From: a virus
Virus record (IMG/VR): IMGVR_UViG_3300015371_000002
Coordinates: 1-64,000 of that record
DNA: 64,000 bases
Reading direction: 5' to 3' (one strand)
The notes below the pieces were generated by a model that was not told where the DNA came from, ran no database searches, and saw nothing but the letters and a program-made list of their open reading frames with translations. The translations under genes and the position numbers were made by a program. The stretch's first letter is position 1; each line of letters starts with the position of its first letter. Below are positions 41,570 through 50,057 of the stretch, one piece after another.

Positions 41570-42298
41570 TTACCACCGCAAAGTAGAACCGAGCATCAAT
41601 TGCTTCGGCGGAACTACGATCCCGCCCGCACCACCGATCGTTCCTGAGCCTAGCTGCGTAGGAACGGCAGCAACGTCAATGCCAACGGCGCACCATTCAG
41701 TAGAGGTTGCGCCAGCGGTCCATGCGAGGGTCGAGGCCCCTGGCGCGTAGGCGCCCCGGAAATTCTCAGAGCTCGCGTCTGTGAAGGTAAAAAGCTCCGC
41801 CGAGCCCGTGGCCGTCCACGAGGTCATTGCGGCGGTCGAGGCGCCCAGCGTGCCGATATAGTTTCCCGTCGCGCTGGTAACCGAAAGGCTCGGGGTCCCG
41901 CTTGTTCCGGAGTTAGTGGCCAAGTGGAGAAACGTCGCCGCGATCGTCGCGTTAAGCGAGCCGTTGAACGATACCGCAGAGAGCGCGGCGGGGACAGAAC
42001 TCGTCCACGTCGCGGTTAGGTTCTTGTTGCCTGCCGTCGGGTTCAGCAGGCCGAATAGATATACGTTAACGTTGGTGTTTCCGCTTGAGGTTTCCCCTAC
42101 CTGCGTCATGGTCTGCGGCGTTCCAGCGTTGTCCCACTTGACCGTAACGCCGGTCGGAAAGAAGTTTATTGCATCGAAAGCGAGCCACGCGAGGAGCGCG
42201 GTCGCACCAGCGCCGACCGTCAGGTTGCTGTTGGTCAGCGTCACGGCACCCGCGGTCGTCGCGGCAGCAGAGGCCGCGGCGTCTATCGAGACGGTCAA
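41570..42298 (-). CDS. tail structural protein with repeat-like C-terminus, 242 aa
   Basis: The body is a Ser/Thr/Ala-rich beta-sandwich (VTLTNSNLTVGAGATALLAW, LTATWTSSVPAALSAVSFNG) of the kind seen in phage structural proteins with Ig or jelly-roll folds. The last 30 residues (QLGSGTIGGAGGIVVPPKQL) match the Gly core of the 20-residue repeat, linking this gene to the adhesin family. Start TTG 42298 lies immediately after the upstream stop. Confidence 0.6.
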   Translation of the reverse strand: MTVSIDAAASAAATTAGAVTLTNSNLTVGAGATALLAWLAFDAINFFPTGVTVKWDNAGTPQTMTQVGETSSGNTNVNVYLFGLLNPTAGNKNLTATWTSSVPAALSAVSFNGSLNATIAATFLHLATNSGTSGTPSLSVTSATGNYIGTLGASTAAMTSWTATGSAELFTFTDASSENFRGAYAPGASTLAWTAGATSTEWCAVGIDVAAVPTQLGSGTIGGAGGIVVPPKQLMLGSTLRW

Positions 42299-42299
42299 T

Positions 42300-42761
42300 T
42301 CAATTCATCGCCGCGAGGAACGCGCTAATCGCGGGCAGCACGTTCGGCAGCTGCGCGGTGGTTAAGTTGACCCAGACAATCCCCTGGGTGCCGGAGAACG
42401 TCCGGTCGAGCAGCCGACCCGATCCATCACGCGGGTAGTCTGTCCCGATCGCGGTCAGGATGTTGCCGCAGAGCGTGTTTAGATTCGTATACTCTGCCGT
42501 GACGCTCAGAGCCGATGCTCCAGCGAGCTGGGCCTGAACGTAAGGGATGAGCTGAGCCAATAGCGCGGAATTCCCGGAGATCACTGAGAAGTCCGCACGA
42601 TAGCTTATGCACGCCTGCCCCAGGTTTATCACGTTGTATGCTGGCGTGCCGACAGCGGCGCCGGCCTGGATCTCCAGTGCGGGCGTCTTGACGTTCGCCA
42701 GCTCGGCTTGAACCCGATCGAACGTCGCTTCAACGAGTGGCGCGGTCAGCGGATATGCCAC
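42300..42761 (-). CDS. structural protein, 153 aa, paralogue of 35835-36299
   Basis: GTG 42761 follows AGGAG. The C-terminal third is clearly related to the protein at 35835-36299 (see that entry). The N-terminal half is helical (FDRVQAELANVKTPALEIQ). Both copies sit just before or after genes with the 20-residue repeat. Function unknown. Confidence 0.65.
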   Translation of the reverse strand: MAYPLTAPLVEATFDRVQAELANVKTPALEIQAGAAVGTPAYNVINLGQACISYRADFSVISGNSALLAQLIPYVQAQLAGASALSVTAEYTNLNTLCGNILTAIGTDYPRDGSGRLLDRTFSGTQGIVWVNLTTAQLPNVLPAISAFLAAMN

Positions 42762-42770
42762 TTGGGTCTC

Positions 42771-43916
42771 CTACATTGCGCTGAAGCCGGACGGCGGCGA
42801 ATAAACCCACGTGGCGGATGACGGATACATGTCGACTGAATTCTGGCCGCCTTGAATCGACGCGGCGACCGATACCCCACCGCTTCGTAGGTTCGGCGGA
42901 ATATCCAATCCTCCTTGGGCACTGGATGGGTCTTGCGTATTGCCGTCGTGCGGTGCCCAATCTCCGCCGTCGAGGCGGCACCACCACTTCCAGTTATTAC
43001 AATCGATGGCAATGCTGACGACGCTGTTCTCGGCGGGCGGCGCCACTTCGGTGAAGTATGTCGTTAGGCCGTTGTAGAAGTCGTAACCAGTGCCGTCCCA
43101 ATTGTCTTTCAGCGCCCATGAATTCTCATCGACACCAAGGTCGTCAGCTTTATTGATCGATGGGTTGGCGATCCCGTAGGCCTGGTCGGCAGCACGTTCA
43201 ATGGAAAACAACTCGACATACCAACGGCCAGACGATTTGAACTTATTGCCGGTGGTCGCTACCCAGGCTACGTCAAATTCAGCGAAGCCGTTGGCGAACG
43301 TGAGATTGCCGTTGGATCGGACAACATTGGGGCCACTTGCCCAGGTCATGATAGTGCCGCCGCCAATGCTGACATTGCCGTTGGCCGTCAGGGCCCCCGC
43401 ACCACCGATAGTGCGCGTTGCCCGCATCCGCTGGCGAGCCGTGGGAACCAGTAATCCAGATCCAGCCAGTTGCTGCGAACTAACCAGCCGTCGCACTGGC
43501 GTTGGCACCACCAGACCGCTGCCTGCCGGGAAGGCAAAGACAGAAGTGCCTTGCCTAAACGTGCCGCTGAACGATCCGCCACCCGCTCCGGCTAGGGTGG
43601 CGACCGCGCCGATCAGCTGCGGCCCCGGCAAGTGCGCCTCTGCGACGAAGCGTCCTGCCCCACGCATGAAGATATTGCCAACCACGTTGGCCGGCTGAAA
43701 TACCGTGACCACCCGAAGCGCCAGGTTCTGGTCGATCCACAATCTCCCAACCGGCAGGCCAGCAGGTGAGCGAGGCAGTAAAGATAAATCGGTGGTCTCC
43801 AACGAAATCGACACCAGCGCGTCGCGCACGTCTTGCTCGTTGATCGAATGCGGCAGCTGGCCGCTGGCGAACAGGCTGTTAATCAGTTCATCGACGGTGC
43901 GGACGGTGTCGACCAT
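42771..43916 (-). CDS. tail fibre protein with SPRY-like domain, 381 aa
   Basis: ATG 43916 forms TAATG with the previous stop. Residues 1-65 are a module shared with the two upstream genes (RTVDELINSLFASGQ, then RDALVSISLETTDLS and LPVGRLWID). Residues about 90-185 hold degenerate copies of the 20-residue repeat (AVATLAGAGGGS, TRTIGGAGALTANG). Residues about 190-375 look like a SPRY/concanavalin domain (GRWYVELFSIERAADQAYGI, VVSIAIDCNNWKWWCRLDGG). A receptor-binding role is likely. Confidence 0.65.
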   Translation of the reverse strand: MVDTVRTVDELINSLFASGQLPHSINEQDVRDALVSISLETTDLSLLPRSPAGLPVGRLWIDQNLALRVVTVFQPANVVGNIFMRGAGRFVAEAHLPGPQLIGAVATLAGAGGGSFSGTFRQGTSVFAFPAGSGLVVPTPVRRLVSSQQLAGSGLLVPTARQRMRATRTIGGAGALTANGNVSIGGGTIMTWASGPNVVRSNGNLTFANGFAEFDVAWVATTGNKFKSSGRWYVELFSIERAADQAYGIANPSINKADDLGVDENSWALKDNWDGTGYDFYNGLTTYFTEVAPPAENSVVSIAIDCNNWKWWCRLDGGDWAPHDGNTQDPSSAQGGLDIPPNLRSGGVSVAASIQGGQNSVDMYPSSATWVYSPPSGFSAM

Positions 43917-44962
43917 TAGAACGGTCTTGTCGACCACATGTTAATTGAGTCGATGTGCGCGCCTTTTGGCAGACCTGCCGGATTGACTGTCGTGGTGCTG
44001 GGACCAAAGTTGGTCTGGCAATACATTTTCAGATAGCGCGATACCCCATCGGAGTATGGGCCACCGGGATTGCCAAAATTGCCCACCTGTTGTCGGTCCC
44101 TATAGATGCGAACAGCCGACGGCGTCCATTCTAACCCGTAGGAATGCTGCACGCTGGCATCCCATCCGCCATTGCTGTCGTAACTCACGTCTATCGAGGC
44201 GTCATAGGCGAACTGCTGGACCATCTGCACGTTTGCATCGTCGGTCCAGATACGCACGGGGCAAATAGCGGACCAGGCGAATGGCGGCGGCGTTATCCAA
44301 GCGATCTCATAGAACAGCCCAGGGTATCGGTCGACGGCAATGGCTATTTCCACGTAGCCTTGGTATTGCGAGAAGTTGTTGGGCGCATTGAATGTATCTG
44401 TCATCCCACTAGTGAGTGACTTGCCACCAGATGGCGCGTCGATGATATTGAGGTTTAGCCGTCCGCCAGTGAACGTGAAGATCTGCGGTGTAAGGGACGG
44501 ATCATCCGACCAGAATGCGTCGCCGCCCTCGTCAAAGCTATCGTATGCCCACTTGTTCGCATCATGTGAGTTGAAGTTATCCGAAAAGGTCGTTCCCTGG
44601 CTCGGCGGGCTGGGCGTGAATACCGTTGCATTGGCACCGAATGTGCCGCGACCGAGGTATTGCGTCCTGGCGAGCATGCGTTGGCGTGGTGTTGTGACCG
44701 CAAGTGCGGCGTTGCCAGCGCCACGATAATTACCTAGCCGTGTTCCCGGGCCGCCACCCAGCGACATTTGCAGCACATCGCCGTTCAGCCACAGGAAGCC
44801 CGGCTGCACATTGGCAGGCGTCGCTGGCAGTCCAGTGAATAATCCAGTTGAGGGATGAAGCGACTGGATCATGTCTTGAAAGTAGACTGGGGTTATGGCC
44901 TTCGGTGGCAGCCCCTCGCGGAACATCTGCAGCAGTTCATCAACCGTGCGGTTCGTTGCCAT
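43916..44962 (-). CDS. tail fibre protein with degenerate GH16-type lectin domain, 348 aa
   Basis: It begins with the shared module (RTVDELLQMFREGLPP, then GFLWLNGD), followed by one or two repeat-like units (QYLGRGTFGANATV). Residues about 120-345 read as a beta-glucanase-type concanavalin domain: TFSDNFNSHDANKWAYDSFD, GGRLNLNII, GYVEIAIAV, HSYGLEWTPSAVRIYRD. The ExDxxE catalytic motif seen in the three other GH16-like modules is not present at the expected place (WSAICPVRIWTDD), so this copy is probably binding-only. Confidence 0.65.
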   Translation of the reverse strand: MATNRTVDELLQMFREGLPPKAITPVYFQDMIQSLHPSTGLFTGLPATPANVQPGFLWLNGDVLQMSLGGGPGTRLGNYRGAGNAALAVTTPRQRMLARTQYLGRGTFGANATVFTPSPPSQGTTFSDNFNSHDANKWAYDSFDEGGDAFWSDDPSLTPQIFTFTGGRLNLNIIDAPSGGKSLTSGMTDTFNAPNNFSQYQGYVEIAIAVDRYPGLFYEIAWITPPPFAWSAICPVRIWTDDANVQMVQQFAYDASIDVSYDSNGGWDASVQHSYGLEWTPSAVRIYRDRQQVGNFGNPGGPYSDGVSRYLKMYCQTNFGPSTTTVNPAGLPKGAHIDSINMWSTRPF

Positions 44963-45324
44963 CAGATGTTCACCTTCACCACACCAGCGCTATCCACCCA
45001 TACTCGGCCAGTAGGCAATCCGCTGGTGGAGCGCGGCAGACGGGAGAAGTCGGCGGTTTGCAACGCCAATGAGATGACGGTATCTCGACAGTCTTTGGCA
45101 TTGAGTTGGTTCAATCCCTGACCATCCGCCCAAATCACCGTCAGCAACTCCGTCAAGCTGCGCAGCGTAGTGCCGGTATCCGGCGCTGGCGGTGCGCCCG
45201 GCTCGGTAATGACAAATGAGCGGAGCAGCGAGCCATAGGCATTGTTCGACGTCGCGGTGATGTCGAGCCCATAGCTTCCAGGAAGCAGCGGCTGTGTGGT
45301 GAACAGGCGATAGGTAAAGCTCAC
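44962..45324 (-). CDS. small tail fibre-associated protein, 120 aa
   Basis: GTG 45324 overlaps the previous stop. The first 45 residues continue the cadherin-like type of fold (LLPGSYGLDITATSNNAYGS). From about residue 52 it carries the same module as its two downstream neighbours (RSLTELLTVIWADGQ, RDTVISLALQTADFSRLP, LPTGRVWVD). It may be a stand-alone adaptor that joins fibres, or a split-off N-terminus of a fibre. Confidence 0.6.
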   Translation of the reverse strand: MSFTYRLFTTQPLLPGSYGLDITATSNNAYGSLLRSFVITEPGAPPAPDTGTTLRSLTELLTVIWADGQGLNQLNAKDCRDTVISLALQTADFSRLPRSTSGLPTGRVWVDSAGVVKVNI

Positions 45325-47687
45325 GGCGGCAGCGGAACGCCGACGCGGACGTTGTTTGCGTCAGTCCTCTGCCACACCGTCATGGAATAGACGACCATAG
45401 GATTCTCAAGGTTGGTGCCGACCAGCAATCGACGATGGTGCTGGTCTATGGGGCTCCACGGCGGATCGCCAGGGTCCTGCGCCTTGTTGCCGCCAGTGTA
45501 GGGCGTCCATGTGTATGTCAGGCCGACCTGGACGTTGTCGAAGTAGTTTTTGATGTAACCTTGCGTGCTATTGGTGGCTGGAACCCATAGCCAGCCGTAT
45601 TTATGCCGCCCAGAGAAGTCGGCCTGATTGGCAATATGCACGTTACTGTCTAGGCCAAGCGCGGTGTTATTGAAACGATCCGCTGGGCTCTCAGCATTTG
45701 ACCAGTGGATGATGCCTGCGGAATAGTCGTTGTTAGACGCAGGCAGGAACTCAGCGGCATCGAATTCAACGTGCTGATCTTGCGGCAAGTTGTTGCTGAA
45801 GCCGTTAGCAGCTCCTTCCAGCGCTTCCGACCACCATGCTGGCCAACCCGATTCAGCCGGCTGACGCCAACCAATGATGTCGTTGAAGATCGACATCTCA
45901 ATCTCGAAATAGCCGCCACCACCGAACGCCGTTCCGAACCAATTGCCGTTGCCTTGTGTCCACCCAGGCCCAAAGTGGTAGTTGAAACGATAATTCCCGT
46001 CGGTCGGCCCATTGTCGCGGATGGAGCCATCGCCCTGCTGCACGACGCCGGGGCTGATCACGAATTGATTCTGCCCGATCGTCACGTTCGGCCCCTGTGT
46101 TCGCAGAGTGTAGCCAACAGCCGCGGCCTGCGGCGGCGCGCTGCCAGGCTGCGAAGTGACTGGCCTGACTTGTATTGCAGCGGTCGCCGGCCCGGATCCT
46201 GCGCTATTGGTTGCATATACCCGAGTCGAGTATGTCGTGTTGGTGGTCAGGTTCGGGATATTTACCGAGGCGAGCGGAGTAGATGTCGGACCGGCCCAAG
46301 CGACGCTGCCGCCATTTGACCCGAGATTCCCCGTCGGGGTGTAGCTATACCATTGACCGCCGACGTTGACGTGCCAAATCACGCCATTGACCATTATGAC
46401 GGTTGGCGAATTCCAGCCGCCTGTCCAGATGCCATTGACCATGACCGCATTCGGCTGGCCACCAGAGGTTGGCACAATCGTCCAGGTATTGCCGAATGCG
46501 TCGACCACGCTGCCAGTGCTGGGCGTGCAATAAGGCGTCGTTGGCCCATTGTCAGTAAAGGTTCCGGACGTGGTATATTGCAGCTGGTATCTGCCTTGAT
46601 CGAGCGCCCCGCCAGAAGTCGGCGGATCCCAGCCAACAATTGCCGAATTTGTCGCGACGCTGATCGCCCGAAAATTCGTTGGAACCCCGGGCAATGGGGC
46701 GGCGGCCTGCAGCGTCGCAACGTTTACCGGAGCGCTGGTTGTTCCCGTTCCCACACTATTGGTGGCAAAGCCGCGGAGATTGTAGGTCGTCGCGGCGACC
46801 AGTCCAGCAATCGTCTGCCTGTATGGTGTTCCAGTAGTATCACGCGTCCAGGTTGGCGGAAGGCCGCCCGGCGAACGAAACCAGACATTGAACGTGTCCA
46901 AGGTCCATATCAGGGCCCCGCTGCGAACAATGTTCTGCACCGTCGATGATGTATCGACGAAGGTCCCGTTACCCACCGGATGGTTTTGCGCATCCAGCGT
47001 CCAGGTAACGCCGCTCGCATCGACGACTGAGCCGTGCCCGGACGTGCAGTATGTGACCGCTTGGGCATTCTGATACGTCGTAGCGGCGTTTGTCTTGTAT
47101 TGGATTTGGTGCAGACCGTTGTCCAAAGCGCCACCAGCAGTCGGCGGCGCCCACAAGACGTCGATCGTGGTGCTGGTCTGCAGCGGCGAGGAAATGGCGG
47201 TCAGCGGGCCTGGCACCACCGCCGCAGCCTGAACCGTTATCTGGAATGGCGCCGACAACGTCTGATTCTGGCTGGCGAGGTCCGTAGCTGTGATGGTTAT
47301 AGGATACGTCGTGCCATTGGTTAGGCTCGCGGCGACGAATAGATTGGAACCAGAAATCGAAAACCGACTATCGTTGACCGCTACCCCGCCACCAAATGCG
47401 GTTTGGTCCGACAAGACGACGGATATTGTGCCGATCAGCGTGCCGACCGTCGGATTGGGAGCCAAGGATTGATTGCTCAGCGAGATAGAGCTGATCGAAT
47501 ACGGGTCCCGCGTGGCGGTGACCGTGAAGGATCCAGCGAATGGCCCGCCCAAGGTAACCGTCCCAGAGAACGGCGTGCCATCACTGGTAGATATGGTGAT
47601 CTGACCCACCAATGTTCCGGGCGGCGCGCTCTGCGGCAGCTGCAGGTTAGACAGCGCGATGTTGGTGATCGTCTTGCTGCCCGACAT
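45321..47687 (-). CDS. adhesin with cadherin-like, FN3-like and GH16-like domains, 788 aa
   Basis: Residues 1-155 contain cadherin or Ig-like repeats (ISSISLSNQSLAPNPTVGTLIG, shown here as ISLSNQSLAP; TYPITITATD). Residues about 160-510 hold two fibronectin-III-like units (TSTTIDVLWAPPTAGGALDN and NSAIVGWDPPTSGGALDQ). Residues about 530-788 are the GH16-like module with GGGGYFEIEMSIF, GWPAWWSEALEG and VEFDAAEF, so the ExDxxE motif is kept. It ends VWQRTDANNVRVGVPLP like its paralogues. A cell-surface glycan depolymerase or receptor-binding role is likely. Confidence 0.75.
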   Translation of the reverse strand: MSGSKTITNIALSNLQLPQSAPPGTLVGQITISTSDGTPFSGTVTLGGPFAGSFTVTATRDPYSISSISLSNQSLAPNPTVGTLIGTISVVLSDQTAFGGGVAVNDSRFSISGSNLFVAASLTNGTTYPITITATDLASQNQTLSAPFQITVQAAAVVPGPLTAISSPLQTSTTIDVLWAPPTAGGALDNGLHQIQYKTNAATTYQNAQAVTYCTSGHGSVVDASGVTWTLDAQNHPVGNGTFVDTSSTVQNIVRSGALIWTLDTFNVWFRSPGGLPPTWTRDTTGTPYRQTIAGLVAATTYNLRGFATNSVGTGTTSAPVNVATLQAAAPLPGVPTNFRAISVATNSAIVGWDPPTSGGALDQGRYQLQYTTSGTFTDNGPTTPYCTPSTGSVVDAFGNTWTIVPTSGGQPNAVMVNGIWTGGWNSPTVIMVNGVIWHVNVGGQWYSYTPTGNLGSNGGSVAWAGPTSTPLASVNIPNLTTNTTYSTRVYATNSAGSGPATAAIQVRPVTSQPGSAPPQAAAVGYTLRTQGPNVTIGQNQFVISPGVVQQGDGSIRDNGPTDGNYRFNYHFGPGWTQGNGNWFGTAFGGGGYFEIEMSIFNDIIGWRQPAESGWPAWWSEALEGAANGFSNNLPQDQHVEFDAAEFLPASNNDYSAGIIHWSNAESPADRFNNTALGLDSNVHIANQADFSGRHKYGWLWVPATNSTQGYIKNYFDNVQVGLTYTWTPYTGGNKAQDPGDPPWSPIDQHHRRLLVGTNLENPMVVYSMTVWQRTDANNVRVGVPLPP

Positions 47688-48217
47688 CAGTGCGCCTTCA
47701 GTTTGGACGTCCGTGGATCAGGCGGCATCGGCCGCGGCGGACCTTCATCGCCGGGATTGTGACTAATGTCCCGACCAATCCGGATCGGCAGGTTGAGCGA
47801 CAGGAAGTAGGTATCGCCCGTCATGAGTTTGACGGGAGAGACATTCGCTTCCACAAAGTTGGAGCCGAACCACACACGATATCCGGCTACCGATAGAAGA
47901 TGCGGTGCGGTAAACCCGCACTGCGTCTCAGAGATGATTAAAATGCCACGATCATTGATGCGCACTTCTAGACCGACCGTCGTCGAGCCGCAGACATCAC
48001 CACGGGTGTCAAAGAACTCAACGTCTACCTCCGGCTTGCCGAGGAACGGACCGCTGCGATCCGACTCGGTCATCGGCACCGGAGCTATACGTTCGCCTAC
48101 GGTCCATTCCTGCAACTCGGCCCACAGCTGCTCAATCAGTTCCGCAGCATGCGGATATGGCACACGTATTTCTTCGACCGTATCGGCGATCACCGACGCG
48201 TCGAAGGATTGGGACAT
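47687..48217 (-). CDS. hypothetical structural protein, 176 aa
   Basis: ATG 48217 follows GGAG. The N-terminus is helical (YPHAAELIEQLWAELQEW) and the middle is beta-rich (EVDVEFFDTRGDVCGSTTVGL), with a Pro-rich C-terminus. It is coupled to the adhesin at 45321-47687 by a TGATG junction, suggesting a chaperone or structural partner of that fibre. Family unknown. Confidence 0.55.
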   Translation of the reverse strand: MSQSFDASVIADTVEEIRVPYPHAAELIEQLWAELQEWTVGERIAPVPMTESDRSGPFLGKPEVDVEFFDTRGDVCGSTTVGLEVRINDRGILIISETQCGFTAPHLLSVAGYRVWFGSNFVEANVSPVKLMTGDTYFLSLNLPIRIGRDISHNPGDEGPPRPMPPDPRTSKLKAH

Positions 48218-48252
48218 TCGGTCGCTCCAATCAGCGACCGGAGCCGCTAAGA

Positions 48253-48912
48253 CTAACGCTTCAGTTTATCGCGATAGGCAAGGACGGCGCGGCAGAAGGC
48301 GAGCAGATCGGCATCGGTGCCGTTCATTCGCGCTGAGTTGGCTTGGAACGTAACGATGCGCACGTTGTTTGCGACATACCCGCCGATTGGATCAATCCGA
48401 TCCAGTGACGGAGCATCAAGAACATAGCCTGTGCCGGCTATCTTCATCGTGCGATGCGTTAACGGGCAGATACCGCCCTGCTTATTCCACAATTCTCGCA
48501 GAAAGGCAGCTGGCAAATCGGTAGCCGCGCGCTTACGCGTATGAGCCGCTGTAATATTTGACCACTTGTAGATCATGCCCTTTTCGGATGCATAGAACTT
48601 GGCCAGAGACTCCGATAACCTGTCCGGATGGTCGGCTTTATACTTTGCTGCCTTGAGTGCCGCTTCAGTTGGAAGGCCGGCTTCTCGATCTGCATCCGCC
48701 TTCGCTTGAACGGTTGGCTTAGTTATCTGCCAATAGGTCTTATTATAGACCGTTCTCTTCGGCTTTTCTCGCTCCTTGAATGCCTGACCGAGAGGGGAGA
48801 GAAGGTAGGCTTTGTTGCGAGCTCTGTGGCACGATCTGCAATAGTTACTATCCGAGAAGTCCGTTCCACCACACTTTGGACAAAACGGCGGCCGTGTCTT
48901 GGGATTACTCAT
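48253..48912 (-). CDS. HNH-like endonuclease, second tandem copy, 219 aa
   Basis: ATG 48912 overlaps the stop of the upstream copy (ATGAGTAA). An N-terminal zinc ribbon (FCPKCGGTDF, YCRSCHRARN) is followed by a basic helical linker and a C-terminal HNH-like domain: LRELWNKQGGICPLTHRTMK, SLDRIDPIGGYVANNVRIVT, FQANSARMNGTD. The pattern S.DRID...GY...N.R.V..Q.N is that of phage HNH nucleases. It is clearly paralogous to the next gene upstream. It could act as a homing or nicking nuclease. Confidence 0.75.
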   Translation of the reverse strand: MSNPKTRPPFCPKCGGTDFSDSNYCRSCHRARNKAYLLSPLGQAFKEREKPKRTVYNKTYWQITKPTVQAKADADREAGLPTEAALKAAKYKADHPDRLSESLAKFYASEKGMIYKWSNITAAHTRKRAATDLPAAFLRELWNKQGGICPLTHRTMKIAGTGYVLDAPSLDRIDPIGGYVANNVRIVTFQANSARMNGTDADLLAFCRAVLAYRDKLKR

Positions 48913-49438
48913 GGCCTTCACTCGCGGCCACTACATCCTCACAGAACCGATACAGGTCATCGTCCGTTCCGAACAGACGCGCAGCGTTCGCTTGTAGGGT
49001 AACTAGTCGAAGGTTGTCGATATCATAACGCTTCGTTTTATCGATGCGATCCACTGAGGCCGATTGTAGCGATGGCTCCCCTTTCCGTATTACCATTGGC
49101 CACCCAGTGAGGGCGCACATCCCGTCTTGTTGGAGCCACAACTCGCGAAGCTGAGCGGCAGTTATGGAACCTCCAGGACCGGGCTTGGTCCTTGGTTTGC
49201 CGTCATTGAAAGCTACGATTCTGCGAGTGGTCTTGCGCAGTCTCTGGGCTGTGCTGTGAGACCACACATAGAGCGCTCCGTCTATAGTGGTCGCCTGACG
49301 CTCTTTGCGTTGTCGCTTGACCTTTTCCTTATGGCGCTCGTGGTATCGCGCGACACGAACTCTAAGACACGGGACGCAATCGCCCCACGCATTGATGTTG
49401 TCGCTTCCGCACTTCGTGCATACCCTGATCTCAGCCAT
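48905..49438 (-). CDS. HNH-like endonuclease, first tandem copy, 177 aa
   Basis: ATG 49438 is chosen because GATGAGGAGACATC with GAGGAG stands 4 bases before it. A zinc ribbon (VCTKCGSDNINAWGDCVPC) leads to a basic helix and an HNH-like domain: LRELWLQQDGMCALTGWPMV, SVDRIDKTKRYDIDNLRLVT, LQANAARLFGTDDDL. It aligns with the downstream copy over about 90 residues. The pair has its own promoter and a leader shared with the plus-strand nuclease at 19860, as expected of a mobile nuclease cassette. Confidence 0.75.
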   Translation of the reverse strand: MAEIRVCTKCGSDNINAWGDCVPCLRVRVARYHERHKEKVKRQRKERQATTIDGALYVWSHSTAQRLRKTTRRIVAFNDGKPRTKPGPGGSITAAQLRELWLQQDGMCALTGWPMVIRKGEPSLQSASVDRIDKTKRYDIDNLRLVTLQANAARLFGTDDDLYRFCEDVVAASEGHE

Positions 49439-49442
49439 TTCA

Positions 49443-49456
49443 GATGTCTCCTCATC
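49443..49456 (-). promoter_or_regulatory. leader GATGAGGAGACATC of the HNH genes
   Basis: It is identical to 19841-19854 on the plus strand and contains the ribosome-binding site for ATG 49438. Confidence 0.7.
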
Positions 49457-49518
49457 TGGTTGGTCAGAGAGGTCGGCGGCGGTTGCACGCCCCGGCCTCT
49501 CGCTCACATCAGTGTCAT

Positions 49519-49527
49519 ACTATACCA
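49519..49527 (-). promoter_or_regulatory. extended -10 promoter for the HNH gene pair
   Basis: TGGTATAGT on the minus strand fits an extended -10 element (TGn plus 5 of 6 matches to TATAAT). An AT-rich stretch (TATATAAGG) lies upstream and no good -35 is seen. It stands in a 131-base gap about 75-80 bases before ATG 49438. Confidence 0.5.
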
Positions 49528-49569
49528 CACTACATTGCACAAGCCCTTATATATCTGGCAGAATATTCG

Positions 49570-49965
49570 TTACGTAAGCGTGTGGACCAATGAACCCGCG
49601 TTAAAGACCAAGCTGTCCCCGACACCGAGCGTCCGGGCTGTTGCAAGCGTGCCGAACCACCACATGGTTCCATTCCCGGTTGTGCCGTGGTCCCAGACTT
49701 GCAACCCAGCGACGGTGCGAGCGCTGGAGAACGGCCCAAAAGTAAATGCTCCAGAGTTTGCAGCTGACATGCCAGCAGCAATGGCGGAGTTATAGACGAC
49801 GACCTGCCGGGTGACGCCTTCACCCGTCGCCATCTCACTGGCGGAAATGCTTGATGGTGTGCCAATCGACAGACCGACCGCTCGAGTAGATGGACGCGTT
49901 GGCGTGGCTCCGCCAAGATTCCAGTCGAGCAACGCCACAGCTGCCCCGGTGCTGATACCAGTCAT
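49570..49965 (-). CDS. phage structural protein, 131 aa
   Basis: ATG 49965 follows GGGAG. The sequence (VALLDWNLGGATPTRPSTRAVGL, abbreviated LLDWNLGG then RAVGLSIGTPSS; RQVVVYNSAI; FTFGPFSSARTVAGLQVWD; MWWFGTLATARTLGVGDSLVF) is a well-known type of small phage virion protein made mainly of beta-strands, often encoded near tail fibres. Function in the virion is not established. Confidence 0.65.
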   Translation of the reverse strand: MTGISTGAAVALLDWNLGGATPTRPSTRAVGLSIGTPSSISASEMATGEGVTRQVVVYNSAIAAGMSAANSGAFTFGPFSSARTVAGLQVWDHGTTGNGTMWWFGTLATARTLGVGDSLVFNAGSLVHTLT

Positions 49966-49988
49966 TTAGTCGTCTCCCACGCGCTAAC

Positions 49989-50009
49989 GCGGGGAAACCA
50001 TTCCCCCGC
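49989..50009 (-). repeat. strong hairpin between GT9 gene and structural gene
   Basis: On the minus strand GCGGGGGAA, a TGG loop and TTTCCCCGC form a 9-bp stem with one G-U pair. No T-run follows. It may protect the 3-prime end of the glycosyltransferase message or structure the leader of the gene at 49965. Confidence 0.5.
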
Positions 50010-50057
50010 TCAAAAGACTCGGATTGTTCGAAGAAGGGGGGCTGCTTGGGGGGCTGG

